DNA of 64,000 nucleotides, taken from Erysipelotrichaceae bacterium. GTDB lineage: Bacteria > Bacillota_I > Bacilli_A > RFN20 > CAG-826. This document shows, piece after piece, positions 26,034-35,811 of this stretch; positions within the stretch are counted from its first letter, which is position 1, and every line of letters begins with the position of its first letter. The position numbers and the translations under genes are program-made. Location of the stretch: positions 1-64,000 of the forward strand of contig SVBB01000007.1 in assembly GCA_015059105.1 (NCBI GenBank), given 5' to 3'. The notes beneath the pieces were generated by a model. That model made no database searches and was not told the origin of the DNA. It saw only the letters and a program-made list of their open reading frames with translations.

Positions 26034-26064
26034 TAAAAGCCGCAACAAATGACAACGGCTTTCG
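26034..26064 (-). terminator. Terminator after queH
   Basis: On the minus strand AAAGCCG and CGGCTTT form a 7-bp stem around a 13-base loop, followed by TAATTATTTG. It separates the queuosine genes from the S10 promoter. Confidence 0.65.
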
Positions 26065-26086
26065 GTGTGTTATTTATGCTCCAAAA

Positions 26087-26725
26087 TCAGTGATTATTTT
26101 CCTGTTTTTCTTGGTATTTTTTGTAGCTGAACTCGCATCCACAATACTCCTGAAAATACATCTCATGGTCACGAATTATTTGCAGTGAATCCTCGTATCC
26201 GTTCTCTTTTTTGAAGTCAGCATAAAGCCATTTTACAGAGGGATATTCTTTCGCTAATTCTTCGCCAATCGTATTCAAATCTTTGGAGTTTTTATAACGC
26301 GAAATCGACATCACCGTGCAAGCATAATCGAAGTGATTTTCACTAGCAATTTCAAATAACTGTTTTAACCTCTTTTTAAAACATATGCGGCATCTTTCTC
26401 TACCTTCTGGCATCTCTGCGTACGGCTTAAGATCAGCGATATATTTATCGTAATCATAATCGATATAAATGATCGGATAACCATATCCGGTTTCATCGAT
26501 GTATCTATTTAGCTCTTCATATCTTCTATCGTGTTCTTTTTTAGGGTAGATATTTGAATTATTGAACAATAAAGTGATATCAAAATAATTTTTTAATCTT
26601 TCTAATGGGATAGTGGAACATGGTCCACAGCAAACATGTAAAAGAAGTTTAGGCTTACCATTAGAAATATCAAGGTTTTGAACGATATTTTTGAATATTT
26701 TATTGAAATTTCTATTTTGCTGCAT
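26087..26725 (-). CDS. queH: Epoxyqueuosine reductase QueH
   Basis: A 212-residue QueH (DUF208), the non-cobalamin enzyme that reduces epoxyqueuosine to queuosine in tRNA. The Cys pairs expected to bind the [4Fe-4S] cluster and metal are visible as HVCCGPCS near residue 27 and CRICFKKRL near 105, with a third Cys pair near the end (YCGCEF). I place the start at ATG 26725, which overlaps the end of queA by 14 bases; longer reading lacks support. It ends the tgt-queA-queH pathway run. Confidence 0.92.
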   Translation of the reverse strand: MQQNRNFNKIFKNIVQNLDISNGKPKLLLHVCCGPCSTIPLERLKNYFDITLLFNNSNIYPKKEHDRRYEELNRYIDETGYGYPIIYIDYDYDKYIADLKPYAEMPEGRERCRICFKKRLKQLFEIASENHFDYACTVMSISRYKNSKDLNTIGEELAKEYPSVKWLYADFKKENGYEDSLQIIRDHEMYFQEYCGCEFSYKKYQEKQENNH

Positions 26726-27751
26726 AGATAAACATTGAATCACCAAAGGAGAAGAAGCGGTATCTATTATCCACTGCATGCTTATAAACTTCTTGGGTGA
26801 AATCTAAACCCATAAATGATGAAACTAACATTATTAAAGTAGATTTAGGCAAGTGGAAATTTGTGATGATGCAGTCCACTGCTTTAAATTGATATCCTGG
26901 TTGAATAAAGATATTCGTGTCTTCTCTCGTCGATTTAAAAGTATTGTATTTAGTATAATTAGCTTCTAATGTGCGAACAGATGTTGTCCCGACTGCAATT
27001 ATCCTACGATTATTTGCTTTTGCTTCATTTAATCTTCTGGCTGCGTCTTCCGTTATTTCATATACTTCTGAATGCATCACATGGTCTTTTGTATCTTCAA
27101 CATTAACTGGCCTAAACGTTCCTAAACCAATATGTAAAGTCACCTCAATTATCTCCACTCCCATGGCTTTGATCTTATCATTGAGTTCTTCTGTAAAATG
27201 GAAACCCGCTGTTGGAGCCGCCGCGCTTCCTTCATACTTTGCATATACTGTTTGATAGCGATCATTCTCACAAAGCTGCTTTTTAATATATGGAGGCAGT
27301 GGCATCTTTCCAAGAGCATCTAACACTTCAAGGAAAATTCCTTCATAATGAAAAACAAATTTTCTTAGTCCTTCATCCTTAACCTCAACACATTCGGCAA
27401 TTAATTTGCCTTCACCGAAGTCAATTTTGGTGCCCACTTTTATCGATTTTGCAGGCTTACAAAGACATTCCCAACAGTCCTTTTTTTCTTCATCTTGGTG
27501 GAGTAAAAGTAGCTCGCAGTGAGCCCCAGTTATCTCCTTAATTCCAAGTAATCTAGCCGGGATAACTTTCGTATTATTTCTCACTAAAACATCACCAGGT
27601 TTTAAATAGTTGATGATGTCATAGAAATGTTTATCTTCATACGTATGGTTATCTTTGTTAATCGCTAAAAGGCGTGAATGATCACGCTTTTCCGCTGGTG
27701 TTTGAGCGATTAATTCTTCCGGTAGGTAAAAGTCAAATAAATTGATATCCA

Positions 27752-27752
<1 letters not shown>
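26712..27752 (-). CDS. queA: S-adenosylmethionine:tRNA ribosyltransferase-isomerase QueA
   Basis: A 346-residue enzyme transferring the ribosyl part of SAM to preQ1 in tRNA, giving epoxyqueuosine. It starts MDINLFDFYLPEELIAQTPA and has LLHQDEEKKDCWECLCKPAK, GAAAPTAGFHFTEEL (as SAAAPTAGFHF) and VTLHIGLGTFRPV. It starts on the last base of the tgt stop codon, so the pathway genes are coupled. Confidence 0.97.
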
Positions 27753-28924
<1,172 letters not shown>

Positions 28925-28958
28925 CTATATTTTTACCAATCAATTAGCATGTGTGAAC

Positions 28959-29182
28959 TTACTCGGTAGTTGAATAACCGAGCATCTGGGTTACATATTG
29001 GTTGATGATATCTTCCCGTTTTCAATATAATCCGCGAAGATATCAATCATCCCGTTATTATAAAAATCATCGCTTTGTTTGTCTTAACAAGGATAACAAA
29101 TAACAGGCACATCGTAATGCCCATAAATCTTAATCATCATGTCTCTATTAATACGAGAGGAATACCAACATACTTCTTCGTA
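28959..29182 (-). pseudogene. Esterase (alpha/beta hydrolase) relic
   Basis: Two minus-strand reading frames together give WYSSRINRDMMIKIYGHYD, then VPVICYPC, and after a frame change QSDDFYNNGMIDIFADYIEN and a further frame with NQYVTQMLGYSTTE. This follows the N-terminal pattern of the putative-esterase family (W-S-R-N-RDM, YGH-G-PV-V-P, GMID-YI-G). Frameshifts, a missing start and the loss of the catalytic serine part show a pseudogene. It lies between the kinase-like gene and tgt, before a working terminator. Confidence 0.6.
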
Positions 29183-29227
29183 TTACATATAAAAGTAGGT
29201 TTATAGAAGATAATGAATATAGTTTAT

Positions 29228-29809
29228 CTATCTATAATATTTAACAACTGTAAGAACAATCTTTTTGTTGAGATTGAAATCAGGTAATAAACGTTTGTGA
29301 TCTAAAAGTTGTCCGTTTTCTGTCAGTAAATTTTCAAATTCTTTCGTGTAAAACCAAAGTCTTAAATCTTTTTCTACAAAGTCGTTACTCTTTTTATAAA
29401 AATCAAATGTGAAAGGGATATAATAAATCTTCCCATCCATTATTCTAAAGTTCTGTGGGTTAAAGTCTAACTGCATCATTGCTTTTCTAGCAAGCCAATT
29501 TATTTCAAATAATTGTTGATAGATTTCATCTTCAAAATCATGGTCACGAAGTTCATCATACATCGTTGGTCCATCAATATATTGGATAAGCGCATATCCG
29601 GTCTTTTTATCAAGTGCATAAATCGTTGGAGAAGAGACTCTTGAGGTTTTCATCTTCTTCATCGCGTATTTAAAATCAGAGAAAGCACCAGTCTTAACTC
29701 CAAGCCATCTCACAACGTATTTAACACCGTCTCTATTGACGAGAAGGAGGTTCTCGCCTAATTCTTCAACTGGGGTATATTCTTTTTTATTAATTACGAT
29801 GTTTTCCAT
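29228..29809 (-). CDS. Kinase-like fold protein, unknown substrate
   Basis: A 193-residue protein without clear annotation. The pattern KYVVRWLG (possible ATP-binding Lys area), YALIQYIDGPTMYDEL (hinge-like) and MQLDFNPQNFRI (catalytic-loop-like D-x4-N) suggests a reduced protein-kinase or lipopolysaccharide-kinase fold. The usual DFG Asp is uncertain; PFTFD could replace it. The start at 29809 overlaps the end of the MntR-type gene by 20 bases. Co-transcription with the metalloregulator suggests a linked function, otherwise unknown. Confidence 0.55.
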   Translation of the reverse strand: MENIVINKKEYTPVEELGENLLLVNRDGVKYVVRWLGVKTGAFSDFKYAMKKMKTSRVSSPTIYALDKKTGYALIQYIDGPTMYDELRDHDFEDEIYQQLFEINWLARKAMMQLDFNPQNFRIMDGKIYYIPFTFDFYKKSNDFVEKDLRLWFYTKEFENLLTENGQLLDHKRLLPDFNLNKKIVLTVVKYYR

Positions 29810-30167
29810 TATTATAAACCTCGCGTATTTTTGCGAATGTTTCATCGCTTAATTCATGCTCGATTTTACAAGCATCATCTTCCGCGATAGAATCGCTTAC
29901 ACCAATCGAAATTAAGATGGACTTAATGACCTTATGTCGCTCATAAGTTTTTTCAGCGATTTTCCTACCTTCCTCAGTTAATGAGATAAGACCTTCTTTA
30001 TCGACAGTGATAAAACCACCCTCTCTTAACTTTTTCATCGCCACCGAAACACTAGGTTTAGAAAAACCCATGTCATGCGCGATATCAATTGAACGGACGG
30101 AACCATTCTTTTGAGAGAGCATCAATATTCTTTCTAAATAATCTTCTTTGCTTTCTAACTTATTCAT
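29790..30167 (-). CDS. MntR/DtxR family metal-dependent regulator
   Basis: A 125-residue repressor. Residues 5-65 form a winged helix (EDYLERILMLSQKNGSVRSI, then DIAHDMGFSKPSVSVAMKKL); residues 70-120 are the dimerisation and metal-binding domain with AEDDACKIEHELSDE. The Asp/Glu pair in EDYLE and the Glu and His of KIEHELS match the MntR manganese ligands. No SH3-like C-terminal domain is present, so it resembles MntR rather than DtxR/IdeR. Its target genes are not visible nearby. Confidence 0.88.
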   Translation of the reverse strand: MNKLESKEDYLERILMLSQKNGSVRSIDIAHDMGFSKPSVSVAMKKLREGGFITVDKEGLISLTEEGRKIAEKTYERHKVIKSILISIGVSDSIAEDDACKIEHELSDETFAKIREVYNNGKHRN

Positions 30168-30182
30168 ATGGTTTATTTTAAA

Positions 30183-31337
30183 CTATTTTGGGTTCGCCTC
30201 ATAATACAATTTGAAATAAAGCTTTTGGTATAAAGAGAAATGGATCACTTCTTGCTTTTCTTTATCGACATCTGTTGGGGTGTCGTTATAAGAAGATGTC
30301 CCTTCTTTTTCTCCACTTAATTTGAGATAAATATCATTTACCCAATTACCAAAATCTGCGAACGCATTATGCTCCTTCCAGTAAGTGTATCCAAAGTTTT
30401 GATTCCTTTTGAAACTATTATTTATTGAGCCAATCACTTCTTGATAGTCTGTATCTACACCTGTGAAATTAGATAAATAATATAAAGAAGATAAAGAGAA
30501 ATAATAACCAGAATATCTAAAATATGAGTTTTTACTAGTGAGCATCAAATATAACGCGATAAAGTCAGCATCCTCTTCTTTCATCACTCCTTTCGTATGG
30601 AGTATTTCATGCGCGAATGTTAACGGCTTTAACGCATTGACATTCAAATAATTGATATTACCTTCTGTCGTTGGCATAAAAGTCACCCCAGTAATATGAA
30701 GTTCACGATAGAGGAAGGATGTCACCATTGGTTTTGCTCTTGTAGTAAAAGAAGTGAAATAATCGCCATACTCATGGTTTAATCTCATAAATTCATCTTC
30801 GAGCAAATCATTCATCTCTTTAATTGAATATGGGCAAATCAAATTGCCGTTTTCTTCAAACTGCATTTCTGCAGTAACTTTATTAACATCTTCTATGAAG
30901 TAATCGTTAATTTTCCTAAATTCTGTCTTATCTACTTGTTCCTCATAAACCGTTATAGGGTGCTTTTCACGGTTATAGGCCATTTCTGCAGTTGCTTGAT
31001 ATAATGTGATGATCGTTGTCGCAGTTAAGACAATTGTAAGCATTTTATTCACTCCAACAGAGTATTTATGCTTAAGCATACAAGTAGTGAATTGGTATAA
31101 CAGAATAAAGCCTACAATTGCTAGAGTAATAAAAATGACTTCTGTCAAAGAGAATGGAATATATTTAAAGATCGTTCCAAAAGCGCTTTGATACCATCTT
31201 GCAAAACTCCTCGTCCACGCTTCACATATCGCCGTGTTGCTCTTTAACAAGATGAGAACCACAGTAAAAACAATAAGCAAAAGAATCAAAATAGCTTTAA
31301 CTGTAATACCGATATGCTTTTTAACAAATTCCCTCAT
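30183..31337 (-). CDS. DUF3810 family membrane protein (metalloprotease-like)
   Basis: A 384-residue protein with three N-terminal membrane helices (about residues 12-30, 55-80, 95-115) and an extracytoplasmic domain. The HEILHTKGVMKEEDADFIA segment (HExxH plus downstream E/D) is the signature of DUF3810 and resembles a zinc protease active site. The transcript seems to begin at the ATG itself (TTGATA-17-TATAAT-6-ATG). The substrate is unknown. It ends 16 bases before the MntR-type gene. Confidence 0.82.
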   Translation of the reverse strand: MREFVKKHIGITVKAILILLLIVFTVVLILLKSNTAICEAWTRSFARWYQSAFGTIFKYIPFSLTEVIFITLAIVGFILLYQFTTCMLKHKYSVGVNKMLTIVLTATTIITLYQATAEMAYNREKHPITVYEEQVDKTEFRKINDYFIEDVNKVTAEMQFEENGNLICPYSIKEMNDLLEDEFMRLNHEYGDYFTSFTTRAKPMVTSFLYRELHITGVTFMPTTEGNINYLNVNALKPLTFAHEILHTKGVMKEEDADFIALYLMLTSKNSYFRYSGYYFSLSSLYYLSNFTGVDTDYQEVIGSINNSFKRNQNFGYTYWKEHNAFADFGNWVNDIYLKLSGEKEGTSSYNDTPTDVDKEKQEVIHFSLYQKLYFKLYYEANPK

Positions 31338-31343
31338 ACGATC

Positions 31344-31372
31344 ATTATATTTTATGTCGGCATTAATATCAA
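31344..31372 (-). promoter_or_regulatory. Leaderless promoter of the DUF3810 gene
   Basis: On the minus strand TTGATA (31372-31367), a 17-base spacer and TATAAT (31349-31344) are followed by only six bases before ATG at 31337. With normal initiation spacing the first transcribed base is the A of ATG. There is no Shine-Dalgarno. Confidence 0.75.
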
Positions 31373-31405
31373 CATAAGCGTACTAATTTAAACAATTATT
31401 ACTGG

Positions 31406-31448
31406 TTTTTGTCTATTCTAATAATTCTTTCGTCAAAATGGACAAAAA
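31406..31448. promoter_or_regulatory. Inverted repeat between DUF3810 and hyd genes
   Basis: Arms TTTTTGTCTATT (31406-31417) and AATGGACAAAAA (31437-31448) pair at 11 of 12 positions around a 19-base centre. It lies upstream of the hyd promoter and might be an upstream regulator site or a transcription block between the divergent units. Confidence 0.5.
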
Positions 31449-31514
31449 TATAAATATTTAGTAATATGCTTGAACTGTTTTGGTTTCAATATTTCTAATT
31501 AATTTAAGAAATAA

Positions 31515-31543
31515 TTGAAGATTAAAACGTTTTAATTCATAAT
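31515..31543 (+). promoter_or_regulatory. hydCBA promoter with palindromic spacer operator
   Basis: TTGAAG (31515-31520) and CATAAT (31538-31543) are 17 bases apart. The spacer contains the perfect 16-bp palindrome ATTAAAACGTTTTAAT (31521-31536), an ideal repressor position. The core AAAACGTTTT resembles a catabolite-responsive element without its outer G and C; it does not match the Rex consensus with TTGTG/TTGTTAA ends. The regulator is unknown. Confidence 0.7.
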
Positions 31544-31568
31544 TTTATTATGTTTATGGAGGTCATTT

Positions 31569-32057
31569 ATGGCTAAGTTACAACCACATGCTGCCAAACA
31601 AATCGCAGAGATTGTTGAACGTTACAAAAACGAAGAAACTCCTTTGATGATGATTTTGGAAGCAATTCAAGAAGAGTATGGTTACATCCCACTCGAAGTC
31701 CAAGAATTAGTTGGTTCATTACTCAACATTCCTGTCGCTGAGATTTATGGTGTTGTTACTTTCTACTCATTCTTCTCTCTCACACCAAAAGGAAAATATG
31801 TTATCGGTGTGTGTTTAGGTACTGCCTGCTATGTTAAAGGCAGCCAACTCGTGATGGACAAATTCTCAGAGTTACTCAAAATCAAACCAGGTGAAACTAC
31901 TGAAGATGGTTTATTCACATTAGATGCGCTACGTTGCATCGGTGCGTGCGGTATTGCACCAGCTATTTCCATTAATGGAAAGGTCTATCCAAAGGTGGAA
32001 GTTGGTAATGTAGCTAACATCATTAAAGAATATAAAGATATGGAGGGTATTGCATAA
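31569..32057 (+). CDS. hydC: [FeFe] hydrogenase subunit HydC (NuoE-like)
   Basis: A 162-residue thioredoxin-like [2Fe-2S] protein related to NuoE. Cluster ligands are in CLGTACYVKGS and RCIGACGIAPA. The N-terminal helical part (QIAEIVERYKNEETPLMMIL) and GVVTFYSFFSL are typical. TATGGAGGTCATTT precedes the ATG. It heads hydC-hydB-hydA and overlaps hydB by one base. In the trimeric bifurcating hydrogenase it passes electrons to the flavin subunit. Confidence 0.95.
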   Translation: MAKLQPHAAKQIAEIVERYKNEETPLMMILEAIQEEYGYIPLEVQELVGSLLNIPVAEIYGVVTFYSFFSLTPKGKYVIGVCLGTACYVKGSQLVMDKFSELLKIKPGETTEDGLFTLDALRCIGACGIAPAISINGKVYPKVEVGNVANIIKEYKDMEGIA

Positions 32058-33949
32058 TGTGTAGAATCGCAGATGAAAAAGAACTCCAAGAGTTAATTGT
32101 CAAATACTCTGACAAATTAGCGAAAAAATTTGCTGGCAATGACGGCAAGAAACACCTCGTTGTCTGTGGTGGTACAGGATGTTTATCCTCTAACTCCCAC
32201 GAAATTCTTCTCAAATTACAAGAATTAATCAAAGAAAAAGGCTTAGAAGATAAAGCTGAAGTCAATGTCGTCGGTTGTTTCGGTTTCTGTTCCCAAGGTC
32301 CATTCGTCAAAATCTTCCCAGATGATAGATTATATAGAATGGTTAAGGAATCCGATGCTGAAAGAATCATCGAAGAAGACATCATCGGTGGCAAAACTAT
32401 CGTCGACCTTCTCTATGAAGATCCAGCCACTCATGAAAAAGTCGAAAAACAAGATGACATCAACTTCTATAAGAAGCAAAAGAGAATCGCCTTACATGGC
32501 TGTTCTATGATCAACCCAGAAATGCTCGAAGAAGCTTTAGGCTACGGAGCATTCAAAGGTTTGACTAGAGCTCTCCACATGTCCCAACAAGAAGTTGTCA
32601 CTGAAGTGCTCAACTCTGGTATCCGTGGACGTGGCGGCGCGGGCTTCCCAACTGGTAGAAAATGGCAATTTGCTTTAGACCAAAAGAACGATACAAAATA
32701 CGTCGTCTGTAATGGTGACGAAGGTGACCCAGGTGCCTTCATGGATAGATCCATCTTAGAAGGTAACCCAATCGGTGTTATCGAAGGTATGATGATTGCT
32801 GGTTATGCAATCGGTGCACAAAACGGTTATTTCTACGTTCGTGCTGAATACCCAATCGCAGTTAAAAGACTAAGACTTGCGATTAAACAATTAGAAGAAG
32901 CTGGTTTATTAGGTGACAACATCTTAGGTTCCGGTTTCTCATTTAGATGCCATGTCCGTTTAGGTGCAGGCGCATTCGTCTGTGGTGAAGAAACAGCCCT
33001 CCTCAATTCTATTGAGGGTAAACGTGGTATGCCAAGACCAAGACCTCCTTTCCCAGCCGTTAAAGGTTTATGGGGTAAACCAACAATCATTAACAACGTT
33101 GAAACATTAGCGAACATCCCATACATCTTAAGAGAAGGCGCTAGCGAGTATGCTAAGATTGGTACTGAAAAATCAAAAGGTACTAAAGTCTTCGCCTTAG
33201 GTGGCAAAGTCAATAACGTCGGCTTAGTGGAAGTTCCAATGGGAACTACTCTTAGAGAATTAGTCTTCGATATCGGTGGCGGTATTCCACATGGTAAAAA
33301 GTTCAAAGCCATTCAAACTGGTGGCCCATCCGGCGGATGCTTAACTGAAAAAGACTTAGATGTCGAAATCGACTTCGATTCCTTAGTTGCACGTGGATCC
33401 ATGATGGGTTCCGGTGGTGCGATTGTTATGGATGAAGATAACTGTATGGTCGACGTTGCAAAATTCTATATGGAATTCATTTGTGATGAATCCTGTGGTA
33501 AATGTTCTCCATGCCGTATCGGTACAAAGAGAATGTTAGAAATCTTAAAGAAGATTACTGATGGGAAAGGTTCATTACAAGATCTCCAAGACTTAAAAGA
33601 ACTCGCTAATGCGACAAGAACTAACTCCTTATGTGCGTTAGGTCAAACTGCCGCTAACCCAATCACTTCTACAATGAATAACTTTGAAAACGAATACATT
33701 GCTCACGTCGTCGATAAGAAGTGTCCAGCCCACGTCTGCAAGAACTTAATGGAATACAAGATTCTTCCAGATAAATGTGTCGGCTGTGGCTTATGTGCGA
33801 GAAACTGCCCAGTTCAATGCATCAGCAAGACTGATCAACCAACTGTCAGAAATCCAAAGATGTTCATTCATAAAATTGACCCAAGTAAGTGTGTCAAATG
33901 TGGCTTATGCATGAGCAATTGTCGCTTCGGCGCAATCATTAAACAATAG
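32057..33949 (+). CDS. hydB: [FeFe] hydrogenase subunit HydB (NuoF-like flavoprotein)
   Basis: A 630-residue subunit of an electron-bifurcating hydrogenase. Domains in order: an N-terminal thioredoxin-like [2Fe-2S] domain (CGGTGC and GCFGFC, residues 38-85), a NuoF core with NADH site GRGGAGFPTGRKW and FMN site YVVCNGDEGDPGAF, a [4Fe-4S] ligand set ESCGKCSPCRIG, and a C-terminal double ferredoxin domain (CVGCGLCARNCP and CVKCGLCMSNC). It should couple NADH oxidation and ferredoxin oxidation to H2 release, or the reverse. Strongly expressed-looking codons match the other two genes. Confidence 0.97.
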   Translation: MCRIADEKELQELIVKYSDKLAKKFAGNDGKKHLVVCGGTGCLSSNSHEILLKLQELIKEKGLEDKAEVNVVGCFGFCSQGPFVKIFPDDRLYRMVKESDAERIIEEDIIGGKTIVDLLYEDPATHEKVEKQDDINFYKKQKRIALHGCSMINPEMLEEALGYGAFKGLTRALHMSQQEVVTEVLNSGIRGRGGAGFPTGRKWQFALDQKNDTKYVVCNGDEGDPGAFMDRSILEGNPIGVIEGMMIAGYAIGAQNGYFYVRAEYPIAVKRLRLAIKQLEEAGLLGDNILGSGFSFRCHVRLGAGAFVCGEETALLNSIEGKRGMPRPRPPFPAVKGLWGKPTIINNVETLANIPYILREGASEYAKIGTEKSKGTKVFALGGKVNNVGLVEVPMGTTLRELVFDIGGGIPHGKKFKAIQTGGPSGGCLTEKDLDVEIDFDSLVARGSMMGSGGAIVMDEDNCMVDVAKFYMEFICDESCGKCSPCRIGTKRMLEILKKITDGKGSLQDLQDLKELANATRTNSLCALGQTAANPITSTMNNFENEYIAHVVDKKCPAHVCKNLMEYKILPDKCVGCGLCARNCPVQCISKTDQPTVRNPKMFIHKIDPSKCVKCGLCMSNCRFGAIIKQ

Positions 33950-33961
33950 GAGGAACTATCG

Positions 33962-35743
33962 ATGGCTTTAGTCAATATCAAAATCGAAGGTAAAGATTAC
34001 CAAGTAGATAGCTCATTAACAGTTCTTGAAGCATGTCGTAAATGCGGCTATGTCATTCCGTCACTTTGTTCTTGGAACAAGGGTGAATGCTCATTAGCTA
34101 GCTGCCGCGTCTGCTTAGTCGAAGTGAAAGGCGCAAGAGGTTTAGTGGCTTCCTGTGCTTACCCTGTTAACGAAGGTATGGAGATTTCAATCTCCTCACA
34201 AAAAGCAATGGAAGCGCGTAGAACTTCCGTTGAATTATTATTAAGCAACCACCAAAGAAACTGCTTACAGTGTGATAAAGAAGGTCACTGTGAACTCTTA
34301 AAAGTCGCAGAACTCGTCGGTGCCAGAGATGGCAAATATATGGGCGCGGTTACAGAAGCGACTATTGATGAACTCGCACCTGGCTTAAAAAGAAACACTG
34401 CCAAATGTATCTTATGTGGTAGATGTGTTGAAGCATGTAAGAAAGCCCAAGGCATCGGTATCTTAGGATTTGAAAACCGTGGTTTCTCCACGATTGTCTC
34501 TCCAGCAGAAAACCGTAGCTTTGCTAATTCCCCATGTATGCAATGCGGTCAATGTGTTCTCGTCTGTCCAACAGGCGCCTTAATGGAACAAAGCGAAATC
34601 AGCAAAGTCGATGAAGCCTTAAAAGCGGGCAAGAAAGTCGTTTGCCAAGTCGCCCCAGCCGTTCGTGCTGCTATCGCCGAAGAATTCGGTGAAAAGATTG
34701 GTACTAACGGTACCAAGAAAATGATTGCCGCCTTACGTAGACTCGGTTTCTACCGCGTCTTCGACGTCAACTTCGGTGCTGACCTCACTATCATGGAAGA
34801 GGCCAATGAATTATTAGAAAGAATTAATCACAAAGGTGTATTACCACAAATCACTTCCTGTTCCCCAGGATGGATTAACTACATGGAATACTACTATGCT
34901 GACTTAATTCCAAATGTCTCCACTTGTAAGTCCCCACACCAAATGCAAGGTGCGATTACTAAGACTTATTTCGCTGAAAAACACGGTATTGATCCAAAGG
35001 ATATCTTCGTGGTCTCCATCATGCCATGTACTGCCAAGAAATATGAAAGAACACGTGCTGATCAAGGTCACGATGGCTTAGACGATGTCGATGCCGTCTT
35101 AACCACTAGAGAAATCGCAAAGATGATCAAACGTGCTGGTATCATGTGGAATAGACTTCCAGAAGATGAAAACTGGGATCAAGACTTATTAGGTCAATAC
35201 TCCGGTGCAGGCGTTATCTTCGGTGTCACTGGTGGTGTTATGGAAGCAGCCTTAAGAACTGCTTACTTCGCCTTAACTGGAAAAGAACATGAATTAATCA
35301 AGTTCGAACAAGTTCGTGGCTTAGAATCCGTTAAAGAAGCCGCTATCGACATCAACGGCACTGTCTTGAAAGTCGCAGTTGCTTCTGGTATGAGAGAAGC
35401 CAAGAAACTTCTTGATGAAATTAGAGCGGGCAAATCCGAATATGCCTTCATCGAAATCATGGGCTGCCCAGGTGGATGTATCAATGGTGGCGGACAACCA
35501 TATGTCAAACCACTCCTTCTTCCAAACGAAGATGACGACATCCGTGAGACTTATCGTGCGAAACGTGCTGCCGTCTTATATAACGAAGACGAAAGACAAG
35601 TTATCAGACAATCTCACAACAACCCAGATATCCAAAAATTATATGACGATTTCTTAGGTAAACCATTATCCGAAAAAGCCGAAGAATTATTACATACTTC
35701 TTACGTTGCTAATCGCGATAGATTCCCAGTTGATAAGAAATAG
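33962..35743 (+). CDS. hydA: [FeFe] hydrogenase catalytic subunit HydA
   Basis: A 593-residue catalytic subunit. An N-terminal [2Fe-2S] domain (CSWNKGECSLASCRVC), a His-Cys3 [4Fe-4S] site (NHQRNCLQCDKEGHC), and two [4Fe-4S] motifs (CILCGRCVEAC and CMQCGQCVLVCP) precede the H-cluster domain. H-cluster motifs: L1 TSCSPGW, L2 MPCTAKKYE and L3 EIMGCPGGCINGGGQP. In L1 the second Cys of the standard TSCCPxW, a proton-relay residue in CpI, is Ser. The maturases HydE, HydF and HydG are not in this window. AGGAGGAACTATCG precedes the ATG. Confidence 0.97.
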   Translation: MALVNIKIEGKDYQVDSSLTVLEACRKCGYVIPSLCSWNKGECSLASCRVCLVEVKGARGLVASCAYPVNEGMEISISSQKAMEARRTSVELLLSNHQRNCLQCDKEGHCELLKVAELVGARDGKYMGAVTEATIDELAPGLKRNTAKCILCGRCVEACKKAQGIGILGFENRGFSTIVSPAENRSFANSPCMQCGQCVLVCPTGALMEQSEISKVDEALKAGKKVVCQVAPAVRAAIAEEFGEKIGTNGTKKMIAALRRLGFYRVFDVNFGADLTIMEEANELLERINHKGVLPQITSCSPGWINYMEYYYADLIPNVSTCKSPHQMQGAITKTYFAEKHGIDPKDIFVVSIMPCTAKKYERTRADQGHDGLDDVDAVLTTREIAKMIKRAGIMWNRLPEDENWDQDLLGQYSGAGVIFGVTGGVMEAALRTAYFALTGKEHELIKFEQVRGLESVKEAAIDINGTVLKVAVASGMREAKKLLDEIRAGKSEYAFIEIMGCPGGCINGGGQPYVKPLLLPNEDDDIRETYRAKRAAVLYNEDERQVIRQSHNNPDIQKLYDDFLGKPLSEKAEELLHTSYVANRDRFPVDKK

Positions 35744-35760
35744 TTAATCAAACCAAACTA

Positions 35761-35797
35761 AAAAGCAACGGTTCACAACCCCGTTGCTTTTCTTTTT
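35761..35797 (+). terminator. Terminator of hydCBA
   Basis: AAAAGCAACGG and CCGTTGCTTTT form an 11-bp stem around a 9-base loop, followed by CTTTTTT. The A-run in front makes it potentially bidirectional, serving also the opposite gene ending at 35812. Confidence 0.9.
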
Positions 35798-35811
35798 TGC
35801 TATTAAAACAA

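Noticed and set aside
31515-31543. Rex binding site in the hyd promoter
   Set aside because: The palindrome lacks the TTGTG/CACAA or TTGTTAA/TTAACAA ends of Rex sites.
32833-33312. A 159-codon antisense open frame inside hydB
   Set aside because: It is opposite a strongly conserved flavoprotein and has no ribosome site; it is a shadow of codon bias.
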